From Niveispirillum lacus (GTDB lineage Bacteria > Pseudomonadota > Alphaproteobacteria > Azospirillales > Azospirillaceae), in assembly GCF_002251795.1 (NCBI RefSeq), contig NZ_NOXU01000031.1, forward strand, positions 496,001 to 560,000: a stretch of DNA of 64,000 nt. The letters run 5' to 3'. A program made the position numbers and the translations under genes. Positions 27,096 to 35,641 of this stretch are shown here, piece by piece; the first letter of the stretch is position 1, and the number at the start of each line of letters is the position of its first letter. Below the pieces are notes generated by a model, which had not been told where the DNA came from, made no database searches, and worked only from the letters and a program-made list of their open reading frames with translations.

Positions 27096-27502
27096 TTCTG
27101 GGCATCGGCAGCGATCTGGTCGATATCCGCCGCATCCAGGCCAGCCTGGATCGTTTCGGCGACCGTTTTGCTGCCCGTGTCTTTACCGATGCCGAGCGCG
27201 CCCGTGCCGATGCGGCGGGCAGCGCCACTGTGCGTGCCGCCACCTATGCCAAGCGTTTTGCCGCCAAGGAAGCGACGACCAAGGCGCTGGGTACCGGCTA
27301 TGCCGAAGGCGTGCATTTCAGGGATATTGAGGTGCGCTCCGACGGTAAGGCCCGCCCGACTCTGCATCTCACGGGCGGCGCGCTGGACCGGTTGAACGCC
27401 CTGGTGCCCGCCGGCATGCAGGCACGGATTGATCTATCGATGACGGATGAACTGCCCTATGCGCAGGCCTTTGTCGTCATTTCCGCCCAAGCGGCGGGGT
27501 GA
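27092..27502 (+). CDS. acpS: Holo-[acyl-carrier-protein] synthase
   Basis: This 136-residue enzyme transfers 4'-phosphopantetheine from CoA to the serine of acyl carrier proteins such as the acpP product in this window. Signature sequences: [12 protein letters not shown] (Mg2+ aspartate) and [16 protein letters not shown] (glutamate and lysine). ATGA overlap with pdxJ and three bases to lepB: one operon. Confidence 0.96.
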   Translation: MILGIGSDLVDIRRIQASLDRFGDRFAARVFTDAERARADAAGSATVRAATYAKRFAAKEATTKALGTGYAEGVHFRDIEVRSDGKARPTLHLTGGALDRLNALVPAGMQARIDLSMTDELPYAQAFVVISAQAAG

Positions 27503-27505
27503 TCC

Positions 27506-28357
27506 ATGGAACCGCAGCGCCGCCGCACACCCCCGACCTTCCGGCAAGACCCGTTGCCACCGCTTGTCGAGACGCAGCCGCACCCTGTGGGCGGTGGCTG
27601 GGGCGAGACGCTGCGAATCATCCTGGTCACCATCGCCGTTGTCGTGGGCATTCGTACCTTGTCCATCGAAGCGTTCAACATCCCCAGCGGGTCAATGGTA
27701 CCCACCCTGCTGGTGGGGGATTATCTTTTTGTGAACAAGGCATCCTATGGGTACAGCCGTTACTCCCTGCCATCCTTGTTGCGGTTCGGGGGCAAGGCGC
27801 CGCCCGTGACCACGGATTGCAAGGCAACCCCCGGTCGCCTGTTTGGACGCCTGCCCGAACGTGGCGATGTGGCCGTCTTCAAGCTGCCCAAGGATACCAG
27901 CGTCGATTACATCAAGCGCATCGTAGGCCTGCCCTGCGACCGGCTGCAGATGATCGGCGGCGCACTTTATGTGAATGGGGAGATGGCGGCCCGTATCCGG
28001 GTTCCGGATTTTGTCCTGCATGAAGCCTTCGGTGGCGCCTTCACCGCCCCACAATATATTGAAACCCTGCCGGGCGGGCATCAGCACCCGGTGATTGAGA
28101 TCTCGGGGGATCAGGGTCTGCTGGACGATACGCCCGTGTTCACAGTGCCGCCCGGCTATGTCTTTGGTATGGGTGACAGCCGCGACAATTCGCAGGACAG
28201 CCGCGTGCCAGACGTGGTGGGTTTCGTGCCAGTCGAAAATCTGGTGGGACGCGCCACCACAATTTTCCTGTCGGTGAAGGAGGAGGAGAGTCTGTGGCGC
28301 TTCTGGCGCTGGGGTTCGGCCATCCGTACCGAACGGTTCTGGGAAAGGGTTGACTGA
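27506..28357 (+). CDS. lepB: Signal peptidase I
   Basis: The 283-residue inner-membrane protease removes signal peptides. One membrane segment (about residues 34-54) is followed by the catalytic serine in IPSGSMVPTLLVGDYLFV. The general-base lysine is in DYIKRIVGLPCDRLQ, and box E is GMGDSRDNSQDSR. The proline-rich N-terminus is cytoplasmic. The stop overlaps the rnc start by one base. Confidence 0.96.
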   Translation: MEPQRRRTPPTFRQDPLPPLVETQPHPVGGGWGETLRIILVTIAVVVGIRTLSIEAFNIPSGSMVPTLLVGDYLFVNKASYGYSRYSLPSLLRFGGKAPPVTTDCKATPGRLFGRLPERGDVAVFKLPKDTSVDYIKRIVGLPCDRLQMIGGALYVNGEMAARIRVPDFVLHEAFGGAFTAPQYIETLPGGHQHPVIEISGDQGLLDDTPVFTVPPGYVFGMGDSRDNSQDSRVPDVVGFVPVENLVGRATTIFLSVKEEESLWRFWRWGSAIRTERFWERVD

Positions 28358-29034
28358 TGGAACTGGATCGCTTGCAGGATATCCTAGGCCATCGTTTCAA
28401 GGATGTTGCCCATCTGAACGAGGCCTTGACCCACCCGTCGGTGGGCGGGGTCAATCGGGCCAAGGTGGGCAAGGGTTATGAACGGCTGGAATTCCTGGGC
28501 GACCGCGTCCTTGGTCTGATCGTGGCTGAATGGCTGCTGGAACGGTTCCCCAAGGAACAGGAGGGGGCGCTGGCCCGCCGTCTGACGGCCCTGGTTCGGG
28601 CCGAAGCGTTGGTGGTGGTGGCCGAGCGTATCGGCTTGGGTCTCTATCTGCGGCTGGCGCCGGGTGAACAGGCGGGCGATGTGAAGCCAGCCATCCTGGC
28701 CGATGCCTGCGAGGCCGTTATCGGCGCGTTGTATCTCGATGGTGGTTTGCCGGCGGCGGCGGGCTTTGTCCGCCGTTACTGGGATGCCGCATTGGAAGGG
28801 GCGAAGGCCGCACCCCCGCAGGACCCGAAGACCGGCCTTCAGGAATGGGCGCTGGCGCGCGGACGCAAACTGCCGCTTTATACCGATATCGGCCGCACCG
28901 GCCCGGACCATGCCCCCATCTTCCAGGTCAGTGTGACTGTGGAGGGGTTTGAACCGGCGGTGGCAACCGGCCCTTCCAAGCGCGCGGCGGAAAAGTCCGC
29001 CGCCGAAGCTCTGCTTTCCCGGATCAGGACGTAA
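28357..29034 (+). CDS. rnc: Ribonuclease III
   Basis: The 225-residue double-strand-specific RNase processes rRNA and structured mRNA. The catalytic signature ERLEFLGDRVLGL (residues 41-53) and the second acidic site DACEAVIGALYLDGG are intact. A C-terminal double-stranded RNA-binding domain (about 155-225) ends in SKRAAEKSAAEALL. It is coupled to lepB and abuts era with no spacer. Confidence 0.97.
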   Translation: MELDRLQDILGHRFKDVAHLNEALTHPSVGGVNRAKVGKGYERLEFLGDRVLGLIVAEWLLERFPKEQEGALARRLTALVRAEALVVVAERIGLGLYLRLAPGEQAGDVKPAILADACEAVIGALYLDGGLPAAAGFVRRYWDAALEGAKAAPPQDPKTGLQEWALARGRKLPLYTDIGRTGPDHAPIFQVSVTVEGFEPAVATGPSKRAAEKSAAEALLSRIRT

Positions 29035-30012
29035 ATGACCGACAGCGACGATATCGTTTCCCGTTTTCTTTCGGGCCAGGATGCCAGCGGCGATGCCCCG
29101 GCACGGCCAGCCCCTACCCATCCGCGCTGCGGCTTCGTTGCGCTGGTGGGGGCCCCCAATGCGGGTAAGTCCACCCTGCTGAACGCGCTTGTCGGATCGA
29201 AAATTTCAATCGTCAGTCCCAAGGTTCAGACCACACGCTCGCGCGTGCTGGGTATTGGCATGGCGGGTGACAGCCAGATCCTTTATGTCGACACGCCCGG
29301 CATCTTCACCCCGAAGAAGCGGCTGGAACGCGCCATGGTCGCCGCCGCCTGGCAGGGGGCGACCGACGCCGACCAGGTCGCCGTATTGTTTGATGCGGCA
29401 CAGAAACGTATTGATGACGATACACGCGGCATCGTCGAAAAGCTGAAGGAAGCGGGCCGAACGGCCGTGCTGGTCCTGAACAAGATCGACCTGATCAAGC
29501 GGGAACGTCTGCTGGCGCTGGCGGCTGAATTCGCCGAATTCGGTGTGTTCACCGAAACCTTCATGGTCTCGGCCCTGACTGGCGACGGTCTGGAAGGGCT
29601 GCTGAAATTCTTCGCTGCATCCGTCCCGGAAGGCCCCTGGCTTTATCCGCCCGATCAATTGTCCGACATGCCGGAACGGTTGCTGGCCGCCGAAATCACG
29701 CGCGAGAAGCTGTTCTTGCAACTGCATCAGGAAGTGCCCTACGCGACGTCGGTGGAGACGGAGACGTGGGAGGAGTTCGAGAACGGCTCCGTCCGCATTG
29801 GTCAGGTCATCTATGTCCAGCGCGATACGCAGAAGGCCATCATTCTGGGTAAGGGTGGGGCCCGCATCAAGCAGATCAGCACTGCCGCCAGGGTGGAGAT
29901 GGCCGAATTCCTGGGCCGTCCCGTTCACCTGATGCTGTTCGTCAAGCTGCGGGAAAACTGGGCCGAAGAACGGGATCAATACGAACCCTGGGGCCTGGAT
30001 TACAACGCCTAA
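29035..30012 (+). CDS. era: GTPase Era
   Basis: The 325-residue GTPase binds the 3' end of 16S rRNA during 30S maturation. G1 is GAPNAGKSTLLN, G3 is DTPGIF, G4 is NKID. The C-terminal KH domain (about 240-315) has IYVQRDTQKAIILGKGGARI. There is an N-terminal extension of about 30 residues before the G domain. Final gene of pdxJ-acpS-lepB-rnc-era. Confidence 0.97.
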   Translation: MTDSDDIVSRFLSGQDASGDAPARPAPTHPRCGFVALVGAPNAGKSTLLNALVGSKISIVSPKVQTTRSRVLGIGMAGDSQILYVDTPGIFTPKKRLERAMVAAAWQGATDADQVAVLFDAAQKRIDDDTRGIVEKLKEAGRTAVLVLNKIDLIKRERLLALAAEFAEFGVFTETFMVSALTGDGLEGLLKFFAASVPEGPWLYPPDQLSDMPERLLAAEITREKLFLQLHQEVPYATSVETETWEEFENGSVRIGQVIYVQRDTQKAIILGKGGARIKQISTAARVEMAEFLGRPVHLMLFVKLRENWAEERDQYEPWGLDYNA

Positions 30013-30051
30013 CCGGCGAGGGGCCGGATATGAGGGCAGGGGAGGTCTGCG

Positions 30052-31215
30052 TTACCGCGACGTCCCCATGACCGCCGGTGCTGGCTGCACGCTGGCACGC
30101 GGGGCGGCGGCCGGCGGGCCGGAACTGCCAGCACCCGCCGGGGCCGGGGTGGCCCCGTCACCACCCCCCGCCGACCCAGCGCGAAGGATACTATCGCGCA
30201 GCAGCACGATGGAGATGCGGCGGTTGCGCGGGGAGTTCGGGTCATCCTTGAACAGGTGATCGCGGTCAGCCCGGCCGACAACGGTCTCAATCCGCCCATC
30301 CTGCACGCCCATCGCCTCCAGTGCGCGGCGCGTGGCGTTGGCCCGGTCAGATGACAGTTCCCAGTTGGTGTAGGAAGCCCCCGAACCAAAGGGAATGCTG
30401 TCCGTGTGACCGCTGATCGACAGGCGGTTGGGTAGGTTTGATACCGCCTGCGCCACCTGTGACAGAAGCTGAGCCGTCTGCGGCTGCATCTTGGCACTGC
30501 CTGACGGGAACATCGAATAGCCTTCCTGATCGACCAACTGGATACGCAATCCCTCTGGCGTTTTGTCAATGATCAGGTTCTGGGCCAAGTTGCGGAGTTC
30601 GGGGATCTGCTGGATGGCCTGACGCAACTCAGCCTCGGCCTTGGCGAACTGTGCCTCCTCATGCTTGGCCAGGGCTTCTTTCAACTCCCCTTCATCGACG
30701 TTGCCATCCTTGTTCTTGTCGGCGGCATCCTTTTCCCCGGCCCGTTCCAGCACCGCCAGACCGTTCACCACATCGCCGCGGGTCCAGCCACCTTCCTTGG
30801 CACCGGCCCCCTTGCCAGTGGTTTCCTGTTCCGTCGGGCGACCGCTGGAACTGTCCTGCATGTCGTCGGTCTGTTCATCCGAATTGGCGGCGGCAGGCAT
30901 TGTCGGTGTCGGAACAGTAACGCCGGGCGGGCTGGACGAGTTAACCATTGCCCCTTCGACGCGGATGGTCTGCCCGCCCAGAACCCCGCCCGAACCGCTG
31001 GTTTGTCTCGACGCGCTGGCCGGACTGAAATAATCGGCGATGCCCATCTTCTGTTCGGCTGTCGTCACGTTCAGCAGCCAGAGCAGCAGAAAAAACGCCA
31101 TCATCGCGGTCACAAAGTCGGCATAGGCGACCTTCCAGGCGCCACCATGATGGCCCTCGCCACCCTTGTTGATTTTTTTGATGATGATGGGGGCTTTTTC
31201 TTCGCCGCCTGCCAC
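30052..31215 (-). CDS. motB: MotB-like flagellar stator protein with an EF-hand-like loop
   Basis: From GTG 31215 the protein has 387 residues. Residues 25-48 (AWKVAYADFVTAMMAFFLLL) form the single membrane helix with the proton-binding aspartate (D33) of MotB. The plug region GIADYFSP follows, and residues 240-350 form the OmpA-like peptidoglycan-binding domain (SISGHTDSIPFG, NWELSSDRANATRRAL, RNRRISIVLL). Between them, residues 166-177 read DKNKDGNVDEGE, a textbook EF-hand loop. The N-terminus IIIKKINKGG is typical of alphaproteobacterial MotB. motA is not adjacent. A reading back to 31260 adds 15 residues without support. Confidence 0.93.
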   Translation of the reverse strand: MAGGEEKAPIIIKKINKGGEGHHGGAWKVAYADFVTAMMAFFLLLWLLNVTTAEQKMGIADYFSPASASRQTSGSGGVLGGQTIRVEGAMVNSSSPPGVTVPTPTMPAAANSDEQTDDMQDSSSGRPTEQETTGKGAGAKEGGWTRGDVVNGLAVLERAGEKDAADKNKDGNVDEGELKEALAKHEEAQFAKAEAELRQAIQQIPELRNLAQNLIIDKTPEGLRIQLVDQEGYSMFPSGSAKMQPQTAQLLSQVAQAVSNLPNRLSISGHTDSIPFGSGASYTNWELSSDRANATRRALEAMGVQDGRIETVVGRADRDHLFKDDPNSPRNRRISIVLLRDSILRAGSAGGGDGATPAPAGAGSSGPPAAAPRASVQPAPAVMGTSR

Positions 31216-31354
31216 GATGCCATCCCGGTCCACTGAACAATCCGGATAACAGTGTAGCAAGCGCGCTGCCGTCGGTCACGGCCCTTGCGGCCTTGCGCGC
31301 ATGCCCTACCTCGGGGTAACCCCTAAAAGACAAGAGCACAGGAGTTTGCCCGGT

Positions 31355-31843
31355 ATGAGTTTCGACCAGCGCGCCTTCCGCGACACCCTGGGCTGCTTCG
31401 CCACTGGGGTCTGTATTGCATCGACCAGCGACAAGGATGGTCGGCCTGTGGGCCTGACGGTGAATTCATTCACCTCCGTGTCGCTTGACCCGCCTCTGGT
31501 GCTGTTCTGCCTGGATAACCGGTCGGAAAGTCTGTCCGCTTTTCTGGAGGCACCTGGATTCGCCCTGTCGATTCTCTCGGCGGAGCAGCAGTCACTCTCG
31601 AACCGTTTTGCCCGCGATCCCGCCGGCACACGCTGGGACGGTCTGGCCGCAGTCACGGGGAAGGGGGGCGCGCCGCTGATCGAAGGGGCGCTGGCGATGC
31701 TGGATTGTGCTCATCATGCCACCCATCCCGGCGGTGATCATACCATCCTGGTCGGCCGTGTGCTGGGCTATGCCAACCGGACCGGTGCGCCGTTACTCTA
31801 TTATCGGGGTGGCTACGCCGCCTTGGCGAATGGTCAGGGTTGA
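31355..31843 (+). CDS. Flavin reductase-like FMN-binding protein
   Basis: The 162-residue protein belongs to the flavin reductase family (HpaC/RutF type split barrel): FRDTLGCFATGVCIAST, GLTVNSFTSVSLDPPLVLFC and the final HTILVGRVLGY are typical. Such proteins reduce FMN or FAD with NAD(P)H for a partner monooxygenase. ATG 31355 has CAGGAG upstream. No partner oxygenase lies beside it; it is divergent from motB and precedes two alpha/beta hydrolases. Confidence 0.88.
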   Translation: MSFDQRAFRDTLGCFATGVCIASTSDKDGRPVGLTVNSFTSVSLDPPLVLFCLDNRSESLSAFLEAPGFALSILSAEQQSLSNRFARDPAGTRWDGLAAVTGKGGAPLIEGALAMLDCAHHATHPGGDHTILVGRVLGYANRTGAPLLYYRGGYAALANGQG

Positions 31844-31902
31844 AACCTGATTCATGTTTCAGTATTTTGACATTATCGCCGTCTGCCGGAGTGTGAGACC
31901 TG

Positions 31903-32757
31903 ATGTCCAGTTTTGTCGATAAATCCTGCCAGGGCCTGTCGGCGACGGGGTTTCATCGTCTGGCCTATCGTGAATGGGGCCACGGGGCGCGCACCGTCAT
32001 CTGTGCCCACGGCTTGACCCGCAATGGCCGTGACTTCGATGTGCTGGCTGCTGAACTGGCTGACCGTCTGAAGGTCCGGGTCGTCTGTCCTGATGTGGTG
32101 GGGCGGGGTCGGTCCGGGCGGCTGGCCAATCCCGATCTTTATGGCTACCCGCAATATCTGTCTGACATGGCCGTACTGCTGGCCCGGTTGGATGTCGAAC
32201 AGGTGGATTGGGTTGGGACCTCCATGGGGGGGCTGATCGGCATGATGCTGGCGGCGCAGCCGGGCAGCCCGATCCGTCGGCTGGTCATCAATGATGTGGG
32301 GCCTTTCATCCCGAAACAGGCGCTGGAGCGGATCGGCGATTATGTCGGACTGGACCCGTTCTTTGCCGATCTGGCGGCTGTGGAGGCCTATCTGCGCGAA
32401 CAGTATGCCGGTTTCGGTGCCCTGACCGATGCGCAATGGCGGCATATGGCAGAAACCAGCAGCGATGCGCAGCCGGATGGCGGTTACCGCCTTGCTTATG
32501 ATCCCGGTATCGCCCGCATTTTCCAGGTCAGTGCCGTGAGCGATGTCGATCTGTGGCCACTCTGGCCCCTGATCCGGCAGCCGGTACTGGTCGTCCGGGG
32601 CGCACAATCTGACCTGCTGCTGGCCGATACGGCCACACGCATGACACAGGAAGGGCCGCGGGCCAGCCTTTACACCGTCCCCGATGCCGGCCATGCCCCG
32701 GCCCTGATGGCCGCAGATCAGGTGGCGGCGGTGCGGGATTTCCTGGCCCATGGCTGA
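31903..32757 (+). CDS. Alpha/beta hydrolase
   Basis: The 284-residue protein has the alpha/beta hydrolase fold: oxyanion strand CAHGLTRNGRDFDVLA, nucleophile elbow GTSMGGLIGMML (serine near residue 107), acid in the strand around LVVRGAQSD, and histidine in DAGHAPALM. No signal peptide. The substrate is unknown; the sequence resembles esterase or carboxylesterase-type members common in Rhodospirillales. It overlaps the next gene by eight bases. Confidence 0.88.
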   Translation: MSSFVDKSCQGLSATGFHRLAYREWGHGARTVICAHGLTRNGRDFDVLAAELADRLKVRVVCPDVVGRGRSGRLANPDLYGYPQYLSDMAVLLARLDVEQVDWVGTSMGGLIGMMLAAQPGSPIRRLVINDVGPFIPKQALERIGDYVGLDPFFADLAAVEAYLREQYAGFGALTDAQWRHMAETSSDAQPDGGYRLAYDPGIARIFQVSAVSDVDLWPLWPLIRQPVLVVRGAQSDLLLADTATRMTQEGPRASLYTVPDAGHAPALMAADQVAAVRDFLAHG

Positions 32758-33736
32758 CGGCACCCGGCCGTTTTCGCTGCCCCTGTTCCGGCCTCGGTTC
32801 CCCTGGTGGGGACGGCATTTGCAGACCGTGCGCAACACCCTGGTCAAGCCGGCCCACCCAATGCCGGCCGGGCTGAGGATGCGCTTTGCGATGGATGATG
32901 GCAGCGGCGACGTGTTGTTGGGCTGTTTGAACCAGCCACCGACGCAGGCCAATCAGCCCCTGGTCGTGCTGCTGCATGGGTTGACTGGCAGTGAGGACAG
33001 TTTTTATGTGCGGGCAACGGCGGCAATGCTGTTGCGGCGAGGGCACCCGGTTCTTCGCCTCAACTTGCGCGGGGCGGGGCCGTCGGCCGACACCTGTGGT
33101 CGCCGCTATCACGCTGGGCGCACCGGCGATGTGCATTCGGTGCTGCGGCAGCTTTCGCCTGAACTGACGCGGTTGGGCATTGTTCTGATCGGCTGGTCGT
33201 TGGGGGGGAACTGCGCCCTGAAATTCCTGGGAGAAGGGAGTTTCCCGGTGCCGGTTCTGGCTGGTGCCGCCATTTCAGCCCCGATTGATCTGGCAGCCAG
33301 CAGCCGGCTGTTCGGCGCGCCCCCCAACCGGCTGTACCATAACCGCCTGCTGGGCCAGATGAAGGCCGATATGCAGGCGAACCGGGATCGGGTCGGCACG
33401 CACTGGGCCGATGCCGCCCTGTCCGCCCGTGACCTGTGGGACTTTGATGACAAGGTGGTCGCGCCCTGGAATGGCTGGTCCGGTGCACCGGAATATTATG
33501 CGGTGAATTCCGCCCTGACTTTTATGCCAGAGATCCGCGTCCCCACCCTTATTGTTCATGCCCTGGATGATCCCTGGATACCGTCACCCGCCTATAGGGA
33601 GTTTCCCTGGTCCCGCCATCCCTGTTTGTATCCGGCCATCAGCCGTTCCGGCGGTCATGTCGGGTTTCATGGAACCAATGGCGTCTGGTCGGATCAATGT
33701 CTTGAGCTATTCTTGAATGCTATTCTGAATGGATAG
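32750..33736 (+). CDS. YheT-family alpha/beta hydrolase
   Basis: The 328-residue protein matches the YheT/ABHD1-3 group: FRPRFPWWGRHLQTV at the start, LLHGLTGSEDSFYV, nucleophile GWSLGGNCALKFLGE, and the C-terminal SRSGGHVGFHG with the catalytic histidine. These enzymes are cytoplasmic esterases of unclear physiological substrate. It is translationally coupled to the preceding hydrolase. Confidence 0.9.
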   Translation: MADGTRPFSLPLFRPRFPWWGRHLQTVRNTLVKPAHPMPAGLRMRFAMDDGSGDVLLGCLNQPPTQANQPLVVLLHGLTGSEDSFYVRATAAMLLRRGHPVLRLNLRGAGPSADTCGRRYHAGRTGDVHSVLRQLSPELTRLGIVLIGWSLGGNCALKFLGEGSFPVPVLAGAAISAPIDLAASSRLFGAPPNRLYHNRLLGQMKADMQANRDRVGTHWADAALSARDLWDFDDKVVAPWNGWSGAPEYYAVNSALTFMPEIRVPTLIVHALDDPWIPSPAYREFPWSRHPCLYPAISRSGGHVGFHGTNGVWSDQCLELFLNAILNG

Positions 33737-33873
33737 TATTGTACAAATTATACGTGTATTCATGTATCGTTGTGCGCATATTTTATTGATACTAGTGATG
33801 TGAACCGGTCTTAATATTAAGAAATTCAACCGATTCGCCGGTCGCTTGTCGGGGAGGGCAGGGGGCTGCGTCA
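33737..33873. other. AT-rich intergenic stretch with palindromes
   Basis: This 137-base region is clearly richer in A and T than its surroundings. It contains TTGTACAA (33739-33746) and CTTAATATTAAG (33810-33821), both perfect palindromes. It precedes a TTG-initiated gene and may hold its promoter (TTGATA at 33786, TTAATA at 33811, 19 bases apart, poor spacing). Confidence 0.45.
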
Positions 33874-34338
33874 TTGTTCACTATCACTCATCGCCAGATG
33901 GTTGAGCTGGATCAGAGCCTTGACCGGTGCTTTCGCGACCGGCCTGCGGATGCGCTTCTGGTGCAGGACCCGTCCCAGGGCTCGCCAGCGCATGCGGAAA
34001 AAGAGCGGGACCTGCATATGGGTCAGGCCCGTCCGTTTGGTCTTTCCCAGCAATCGGAGGTCGCGGCCGCACGGCTTTTGCTGGCTGCGGGGGCTGATCC
34101 GGATAGGCGCCTGGGTGGCGATACCGTCTTGCACCGCGCGGTCTATGTCCAGGGACGGGACGCCGTTGATCTGCTTCCGGCGGCCGAATCCCGTCTGCTG
34201 ACGGGCGCGCCGGAAGGTACGGCCCGCGACGAGGTCATCGCCCGCTGGCGGTCGGCCGGATTGCCCTGGCCCCCACCAGATGCCGAGACTTTGCTTGCCG
34301 CCGTTGCGCAAGGGCGCTGGCCCCCGCCACCGCCGTAA
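33874..34338 (+). CDS. Hypothetical protein with ankyrin-like segment
   Basis: This is a 154-residue protein of unknown function. TTG 33874 is chosen because GGGGAGGGCAGGGGG lies 9 bases upstream and the start MFTI-x3-QM-x2-L resembles a small protein family I associate with type VI secretion neighbourhoods. The next ATG (33898) has no ribosome binding site. Residues 65-95 (AARLLLAAGADPDRRLGGDT followed by VLHRAVY) read like one ankyrin repeat. The tail is proline-rich. No secretion genes are in the window, so it may be an orphan or remnant. Confidence 0.5.
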   Translation: MFTITHRQMVELDQSLDRCFRDRPADALLVQDPSQGSPAHAEKERDLHMGQARPFGLSQQSEVAAARLLLAAGADPDRRLGGDTVLHRAVYVQGRDAVDLLPAAESRLLTGAPEGTARDEVIARWRSAGLPWPPPDAETLLAAVAQGRWPPPPP

Positions 34339-34387
34339 CGCCATTGTCACAATTACCGCGTACCCTTTGGGCGCAGCGGAGGGAAAA

Positions 34388-34981
34388 ATGCGGTTTTTGA
34401 CAGTTGCGTTGGCCACGTGCCTCTGTCTTTGGACAAGTGCGCGGGCACAAGGACCTGTGCAGCCCGTTGATCCCGCCCTGACGGCCTTTCTGTCGAATAC
34501 GCCGGTCACGCTGATGGATTGGGGCATGCTGCGTTTGGACCGGGAGGTGCGGCAGGCCGTGGCGGCACTGGAAATCAAGGATGGGCGTGACGGGCCGGTC
34601 AAGGTGGGGACGTCATACCGGCCGTTCGATCGCCGTGTACTGGCTTATCTGTCTGTGCCCATGACAGCCCGCGAACGCAACCTGTCACGGTGCCGCGACC
34701 TTTATGGATTGTTACGGGAACACCTGCTGGCCGGGGCACCTGGTGGCTTGTCGGCGGCTGGCTGGTACCTGCAACGCATCTTCGCTCCAGATGGCCGAGG
34801 CGGCGGCAATGGGCGTCCCGAGCCCTTCGGCGATATGCTGGTCAACATGGTGCTGCTTGAGGTGACCTTGCGCGTGCCAGAGGCGGACGCCTTTGCGGCG
34901 GGCCCGCCCAAGGTGACTTGCGCCGGCCGTCTGGACCAGGAAGAAGCGGTCGAGGTACAGCCCTGGCGGCCACCAGGCTGA
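34388..34981 (+). CDS. Hypothetical secreted protein
   Basis: The 197-residue protein starts at ATG 34388 with GGAGGG upstream and has a signal peptide (FLTVALATCLCLWTSARAQ). The mature part has TLMDWGMLRLDREVRQAVAA and two cysteines (SRCRDLYG, VTCAGRL) that could pair in the periplasm. I do not recognise the family. It lies 49 bases after the TTG-initiated gene. Confidence 0.65.
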   Translation: MRFLTVALATCLCLWTSARAQGPVQPVDPALTAFLSNTPVTLMDWGMLRLDREVRQAVAALEIKDGRDGPVKVGTSYRPFDRRVLAYLSVPMTARERNLSRCRDLYGLLREHLLAGAPGGLSAAGWYLQRIFAPDGRGGGNGRPEPFGDMLVNMVLLEVTLRVPEADAFAAGPPKVTCAGRLDQEEAVEVQPWRPPG

Positions 34982-35101
34982 GAGCTGCCGCCGCGCGAAT
35001 TCTAAGCCTTTCGGACGTACCCGTCTGATTCAACGTGATTTTTTGCCGCGTTTCCACCTTTCCCATTGACCGCGCGACTCGGGCTGTGATTCCATCCAGC
35101 C

Positions 35102-35473
35102 ATGACAATGATCCGTACCCTCCGTTCCGCCCTTGGTCGTACCCTCCGACAGATTGTCGGGCCGGTGATCGGCGTGTCCGTCGTCGCCTATTTTGCCTAT
35201 CATACAGTGCATGGCGATCGTGGCCTCGTCGCGCTGACCCATCTGCAAAGTGAGGTGGCGCGCGCCCAGTCCACATTGGATCAGGTGCGCGGAGAGCGTG
35301 AAGAACTGGAACGGCGTGCAAGCCTGCTGCGCCCAGACAATCTGGACCCTGATCTGCTGGAAGAGCGGGCACGTGCGGTCCTCAACCAATCGCACCCTGA
35401 CGATTTGGTAATCCTCCTTCCGCGACGCTCTGCCCCGCAGTCCACGCAGGGCAATCCCGACCAAGGTCGGTAA
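35102..35473 (+). CDS. FtsB/DivIC-type septum formation protein
   Basis: The 123-residue protein has one membrane helix (about 20-38, VGPVIGVSVVAYFAYH) followed by a periplasmic coiled coil (LQSEVARAQSTLDQVRGERE) and the conserved DLLEERARAVLN. This is the FtsB/DivIC pattern; such proteins link FtsL and FtsQ in the divisome. In alphaproteobacteria this gene often precedes pdhA, as here. The tail from residue 103 is basic and variable. Confidence 0.88.
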   Translation: MTMIRTLRSALGRTLRQIVGPVIGVSVVAYFAYHTVHGDRGLVALTHLQSEVARAQSTLDQVRGEREELERRASLLRPDNLDPDLLEERARAVLNQSHPDDLVILLPRRSAPQSTQGNPDQGR

Positions 35474-35474
35474 G

Positions 35475-35504
35475 TTGCTGAAAACAAGGCGATTAGCCTA
35501 AAAT
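35475..35504 (+). promoter_or_regulatory. Candidate promoter of the pdh operon
   Basis: TTGCTG (35475-35480) and TAAAAT (35499-35504) are 18 bases apart in an AT-rich patch upstream of pdhA. The -10 lies within CCTAAAATAGG, a small inverted repeat that could be an operator. It would give a leader of about 130 bases. Confidence 0.4.
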
Positions 35505-35641
35505 AGGTTAACGCTGATTTTCTCAAGTAAAACAATCTTTTGCACTGCACACTCCTTGCGCTCCGTGGATAGTGGCGATACCTCTTATCGCATCGCACAG
35601 CGATCACGCTATTCCGCAACCCCCATCCCTGGGAGGAGCCC

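Noticed and set aside
33871-34602. A 243-codon minus-strand frame opposite the two small genes at 33874 and 34388
   Set aside because: The plus-strand genes have strong ribosome binding sites and one has a clear signal peptide; the minus frame has neither.
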